Origin: CAVZMO01 sp963776195 | GTDB taxonomy: Bacteria; Nitrospirota; Thermodesulfovibrionia; Thermodesulfovibrionales; SM23-35 | DNA length: 64,000 nucleotides | NCBI GenBank assembly: GCA_963776195.1 | Contig: CAVZMO010000016.1 | Coordinates: 62,001 to 126,000, forward strand | Reading direction: 5' to 3' | Program-made: the position numbers and the translations under genes | In this document: piece after piece, positions 60,339-64,000 of the stretch | How the letters are laid out: each line of letters begins with the position of its first letter | Position numbering within the stretch: position 1 is the stretch's first letter | Notes under the pieces: generated by a model | What the model was told of the DNA's origin: nothing | Database searches by the model: none | What the model saw: only the letters and a program-made list of their open reading frames with translations

Positions 60339-61218
60339 ATGTCCTATACATGGGTCCTCTTGTCGCTTGTCTCAGCTTTTACCCTTGCTACCAGTGATGC
60401 CCTCACAAAGAAGGCTCTGACCCGCGAGAATGAATATCTTGTCGCATGGTGCAGGCTTCTTTTTTCTGTCCCTGTGCTTATGCTCCTCTGGATAGCGATT
60501 CCCAGACCAAAACTCGATGCCGATTTTGTTGTCGCATTTACGGTGGCGTTGCCCCTGGAGATAACGGCCCTGATTCTCTATATAAAGGCGTTGAGGATTT
60601 CCCCGCTCAGTCTTACCTTGCCCTTTCTGTCCCTCACCCCTGTTTTCCTGATTCTCGTCTCATATTTGATAATGGGCGAGAAAGTATCCCTGAAGGGTGG
60701 CATTGGCATCCTTTTTCTGGCTGCAGGGAGCTATACCCTCAATCTCCGTGAAATGCGAAAGGGCATTATTGAGCCTCTCAGGGCCGTGGTAAAAGAGAAA
60801 GGGTCTGTTCTCATGATAGGCGTTGCTCTCATTTACAGCCTCACCTCAACCCTCGGGAAAGGTGGCCATTGTGCATTCATCTCCCTTGTTTTTCGGGACC
60901 ACATACTTTATTATACTGACCATTATTTTTACTCCGGTGGCCTTTTGGATGGATAGACGTGAAATGAAAAGGTTCGTTGCAGAAAAACAGTATAAGGGCC
61001 TTTTTGCCCCGGGCCTTCTCTATTCCGTTATGGTCGTTTCTCATATGATCGCGATCAGTCTGACCAAGGTCGCATATATGATATCCTTGAAAAGGGTCAG
61101 TCTGTTATTTGGGGTAATATATGGATATTTATTCTTCAGGGAGAAAAACATACAAGAAAGATTTGCAGGTGCTTTTCTTATGTTTATCGGCTTCGTCATG
61201 ATTGTAACGGCAGAATGA
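60339..61218 (+). CDS. EamA/DMT-family transporter, frame broken near 60862
   Basis: About ten hydrophobic segments over two frames: 60339-60956 gives the first half (SYTWVLLSLVSAFTLATSDA, one EamA repeat), 60823-61218 the second. The sense passes from LTSTLGKGG to LGKVAIVHSSPLFFGTTYFI, so one extra G in GGGAAAGGTGG near 60862 is enough. Whole length about 292 aa is normal. These inner-membrane carriers export small metabolites; the substrate is not predictable. Divergent from formate dehydrogenase. Confidence 0.75.
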
Positions 61219-61245
61219 ATCGGATACTATAAGTGAACGGAAACA

Positions 61246-63060
61246 ATGCCTGAAAAGAAGTTATCAACAAAAGATATCATAAAGTCGCTCGGCCTTGTCT
61301 TCGGCGACATCGGTACGAGCCCGATCTATACGGTAACAGTGGTATTCCTCCTCCTCGGTTCGACCAGAGATAATATTCTGGGTGTCATTTCCTTGATAAT
61401 CTGGACACTTGTAGCTTTGGTTACAGTGCAGTATGCATGGCTCGCCATGAGCCTCAGTAAAAGAGGCGAGGGCGGAACCATTGTGCTTAAGGAGGTCCTC
61501 CAATCGCTTATCAGCTCCAGGAAAGGTTTTGTTCTGGTTTCTATAGTGTCTGTGGTCGGCATTTCATTGCTCATCGGTGACGGTGTGATCACCCCGGCTA
61601 TCAGTATATTGAGTGCCGTTGAAGGTGCTGTTTTCATACCGGGATTTGAAAAGCTCTCCGTCACCTCAATTGTGCTTATAGCGATGATTATTTCCATAGT
61701 CCTCTTTGCTTTTCAGCGTAAAGGAACAGATAAGGTGGCAGGGGCATTCGGCCCGATCACCGGGATTTGGTTTTTGGCCCTTGCGTTCTTCGGTGTCGTG
61801 TCTATCGCGGAGGCGCCCGGGATCCTTAAGGCTCTGAATCCTTATTACGGAATAAAGTTTCTTTCCGAAAATGGCTTCAAGGGGTTCATTTCCCTCGGAG
61901 AAATTATCCTCTGCGCTACGGGAGGTGAAGCCCTCTATGCAGACATGGGTCATTTAGGTGCAAGACCGATAAGACAGGCATGGTCGGTGGTATTTGTCGC
62001 ACTCGTCCTGAATTATTTAGGGCAGGGAGCGTACTTAATGCACCATCCCCAATCACATAATGTTCTTTTTGAAATGGCGTTTCACTATGCGCAGGCAATC
62101 TATGTGCCGTTCCTTCTTTTAAGCATATCGGCAACCATTATTGCGTCACAGGCCATGATAAGCGGAATGTTTTCGATTGTCTATCAGGGAATCACCACAA
62201 GGCTGATGCCCATGTTTAAGGTCGATTTCACGTCTGTCGAAAGGAAATCACAGATATACATAGGGTCAGTCAACTGGTTTCTCCTTATAGCAGTTCTCTT
62301 TATCATGATGCAATTCAGGGAATCGCACAACCTTGCAGCTGCCTACGGCCTGGCGGTTACCGGCACAATGACCCTCACAGGGATCTTAATGACCTTTATT
62401 TTTTATATCAACAAAAAGAAGTTGTTTGCAGCCGCTTCCCTTCTGATTACATTTATTGATCTGGCGTATCTGTTTGCTAATTTTTACAAAATACCCCACG
62501 GAGGCTACTGGTCCCTGATAATTGCCTTGATCCCGTTCACAATGATAATTCTTTATACCGAAGGGCAGAAGAGGCTTTACCGTATGATGGATTTTATGCC
62601 TTTAGAGGAGTTCCTTCATAAATTCAGGAGGGTCTATTCAACGACCGAAAAGATCAAGGGAACGGCACTGTTCCTCATAAAAGATGTCAATGAGATACCC
62701 TTCTATGTTACGCAGACAATGTTTTTCCACGCTATTCTTTATCAGGAGAACATCTTTTTGTCGATTATCAAAAGGGACGACCCTTTCGGTATCATAGGGT
62801 TCTTTAGAGAGGACCTCGCAGAGGGTCTCAGGGTCTTTGAAGTACAGATGGGATATATGGAGGTAATAGATGTGGAAGAGATTATGAGGGAGGCAAATAT
62901 AGAGGAGCGGGTTGTTTTTTACGGTATCGAGGACATCCTGACAAAGAACCTCATCTGGAAGATATTCTCTTTGATCAAGAAAATAACGCCTACATTTATA
63001 AAGTTTTATAACTTCCCGCCAAAGAAGCTCCACGGCGTAATAACAGAAGTCTGGATATAA
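61246..63060 (+). CDS. kup: KUP-family potassium uptake protein
   Basis: A 604-aa inner-membrane K+ transporter. LGLVFGDIGTSPIYTVTVVF is the family signature in the first helix. About twelve transmembrane segments run to residue 440, followed by a cytoplasmic C-terminal domain of about 160 residues. Length is close to the usual 620. It follows the DMT transporter by 27 bases and precedes prmC by 12. Confidence 0.93.
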   Translation: MPEKKLSTKDIIKSLGLVFGDIGTSPIYTVTVVFLLLGSTRDNILGVISLIIWTLVALVTVQYAWLAMSLSKRGEGGTIVLKEVLQSLISSRKGFVLVSIVSVVGISLLIGDGVITPAISILSAVEGAVFIPGFEKLSVTSIVLIAMIISIVLFAFQRKGTDKVAGAFGPITGIWFLALAFFGVVSIAEAPGILKALNPYYGIKFLSENGFKGFISLGEIILCATGGEALYADMGHLGARPIRQAWSVVFVALVLNYLGQGAYLMHHPQSHNVLFEMAFHYAQAIYVPFLLLSISATIIASQAMISGMFSIVYQGITTRLMPMFKVDFTSVERKSQIYIGSVNWFLLIAVLFIMMQFRESHNLAAAYGLAVTGTMTLTGILMTFIFYINKKKLFAAASLLITFIDLAYLFANFYKIPHGGYWSLIIALIPFTMIILYTEGQKRLYRMMDFMPLEEFLHKFRRVYSTTEKIKGTALFLIKDVNEIPFYVTQTMFFHAILYQENIFLSIIKRDDPFGIIGFFREDLAEGLRVFEVQMGYMEVIDVEEIMREANIEERVVFYGIEDILTKNLIWKIFSLIKKITPTFIKFYNFPPKKLHGVITEVWI

Positions 63061-63072
63061 AAATAACAGTCC

Positions 63073-63981
63073 ATGACTGCCCTCGAAAAATTAAGAAACG
63101 TAAGAGAGTTTCTCACGGGATTGGGTATCGACGATGCGAACAGAGAGGCTGAGTTGATAATATCTCACTGTCTTGGCGTAGACAGGGTGGTCCTTTATAA
63201 AGACAGACCCCGATGTCCCGCGTGATGCTATTCTGGAAATCGATGAGATTTCTGAGAAGAAGAGCGAAGAGGGAACCGATCCAATATATCCTCGGATATG
63301 CGGACTTCTCTGGATTAAAGATAAGGGTGGGTCGCGGCGTTTTGGTTCCGAGACCGGAGACGGAATTATTGGTCGAAGAAGCCGTCAGAACCATAAGGCG
63401 CGAGGAGTCAGGAGAGAAGGGAAGTTCCCTTCACGCTTCACGCTTTACGCATTTACGCATTCTCGACCTCTGTACCGGCAGCGGATGTATTGCTCTCGCC
63501 CTTGCCAAAGCGTTTCCGGATGCCCTGGTCTACGGCACTGAGATATCGGAAATCGCGATTGGATATGCAAACAAAAATGCAGAGACAAACGGGATAAGGA
63601 ACGTAACATTCCTTAAAGGAAATTTGTTTGAGCATGTTCAAGAAAAACTCGAAACTCAAAACTCATATCCGAAATTTGACTTAATCGTCTCAAATCCCCC
63701 CTATATTAAGAGCGAAGATATTAAGAATTTACAGCCTGAGGTCAGGGAATGGGAGCCGGCAGAGGCCTTGGATGGAGGCGAAGATGGCCTTAATTATTAT
63801 AGAATGATAATTCCGGAAGCAGGAAATTATTTGGGAGATCACGGCTTTCTTATCTTGGAGATTGGTATAAACCAGGCGGAGGAGATAAAAGAACTGGCCC
63901 GGAATGCAGGATTCCAAAAAATATCTGTAAAAAAAGACTATGCGGGGATTGAGAGAAATACTGATTGCCGAAAAGGAGTAA
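63073..63981 (+). CDS. prmC: peptide chain release factor methyltransferase, frame broken
   Basis: Read piecewise, a complete HemK/PrmC, which methylates the Gln of the GGQ motif in release factors. MTALEKLRNVREFLTGLGID starts the N-terminal helical domain. EPIQYILGYADFSGLKIRVG and LVPRPETELLVEEAV open the catalytic domain, LDLCTGSGCIALALAKAF binds SAM, and DLIVSNPPYIKSEDI is the NPPY substrate motif. Three single-base shifts interrupt it, near 63210, 63260 and 63953. The true end is probably TAA 63979-63981, just before the next ATG. Confidence 0.78.
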
Positions 63982-63984
63982 TTA

Positions 63985-64000
63985 ATGGGTATCATCGAAG
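63985..64000 (+). CDS. start of next gene (partial)
   Basis: AAAAGGAG followed seven bases later by ATG GGT ATC ATC GAA. The window ends after five codons (MGIIE), so the product cannot be named. Confidence 0.45.

Noticed and set aside
61264..61953. Minus-strand ORFs under kup
   Set aside because: Shadows of an intact KUP transporter gene.
1..64000. CRISPR arrays, rRNA genes, integrase, phage repressor
   Set aside because: I looked for regularly spaced repeats, rRNA-like blocks and recombinase motifs (R-H-R-Y or serine type) and saw none apart from the IS110 transposase.

Overview
The window reads as a chromosome segment of an anaerobic Gram-negative bacterium. Selenocysteine-type formate dehydrogenase, an octaheme hydroxylamine-oxidoreductase-like cytochrome, IHF, SurE/Pcm and the general protein style suggest Nitrospirota or a neighbouring deep lineage. 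That placement is inference; no rRNA or other marker gene is present.

Region 1 (about 1-31.4 kb) is the late half of a prophage, all on the + strand. A TIR-domain gene at the left edge is followed by terminase, a portal fused to a MuF domain, protease with nested scaffold, decoration protein, major capsid and connector genes. A lysis block follows (membrane coiled-coil protein, amidase, holin-like protein, a metacaspase, a permuted NlpC/P60-like protein, a lipoprotein), then a long broken tail-fibre gene. The tail module comes last: tube, frameshifting chaperone, tape measure, distal tail and hub proteins. Three copies of an identical 20-bp element (1091, 6016, 19824) sit before the packaging, capsid and tail blocks and probably mark phage promoters. 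No integrase, repressor or replication gene is visible, so the left end lies outside the window. The right end probably lies at tRNA-Pro (31460-31533).

Region 2 (31.4-49.8 kb) is ordinary chromosome: ihfA-merR, acpS, a DUF262 protein, paired M16 peptidases, a compact pentose-phosphate operon (rpe-rpiB-gnd-tkt-tal-zwf), an M3 oligopeptidase, YceI, a PPC-domain protein, and surE-FAD oxidoreductase-pcm.

Region 3 (49.8-53.4 kb) is mobile-element debris: a 1.4-kb IS110/IS1111-type element with perfect 16-bp inverted repeats and an internally deleted transposase, next to an octaheme cytochrome gene. Two opposed arrays of IS21-end-like repeats bracket the whole block.

Region 4 (53.4-64 kb) carries a HEPN-like unknown, purM, fdhE, the formate dehydrogenase beta and alpha genes, a DMT transporter, kup and prmC.

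Many otherwise good genes are broken by single-base shifts: small terminase, terminase, tail fibre, tail tube, two tail proteins, formate dehydrogenase alpha, DMT transporter and prmC. Several shifts fall at short homopolymers and they concentrate in 15-21 kb and 59-64 kb. Uncorrected assembly indels are as likely as real decay. The A9 site in the tail chaperone is different: it has the architecture of a programmed -1 frameshift.
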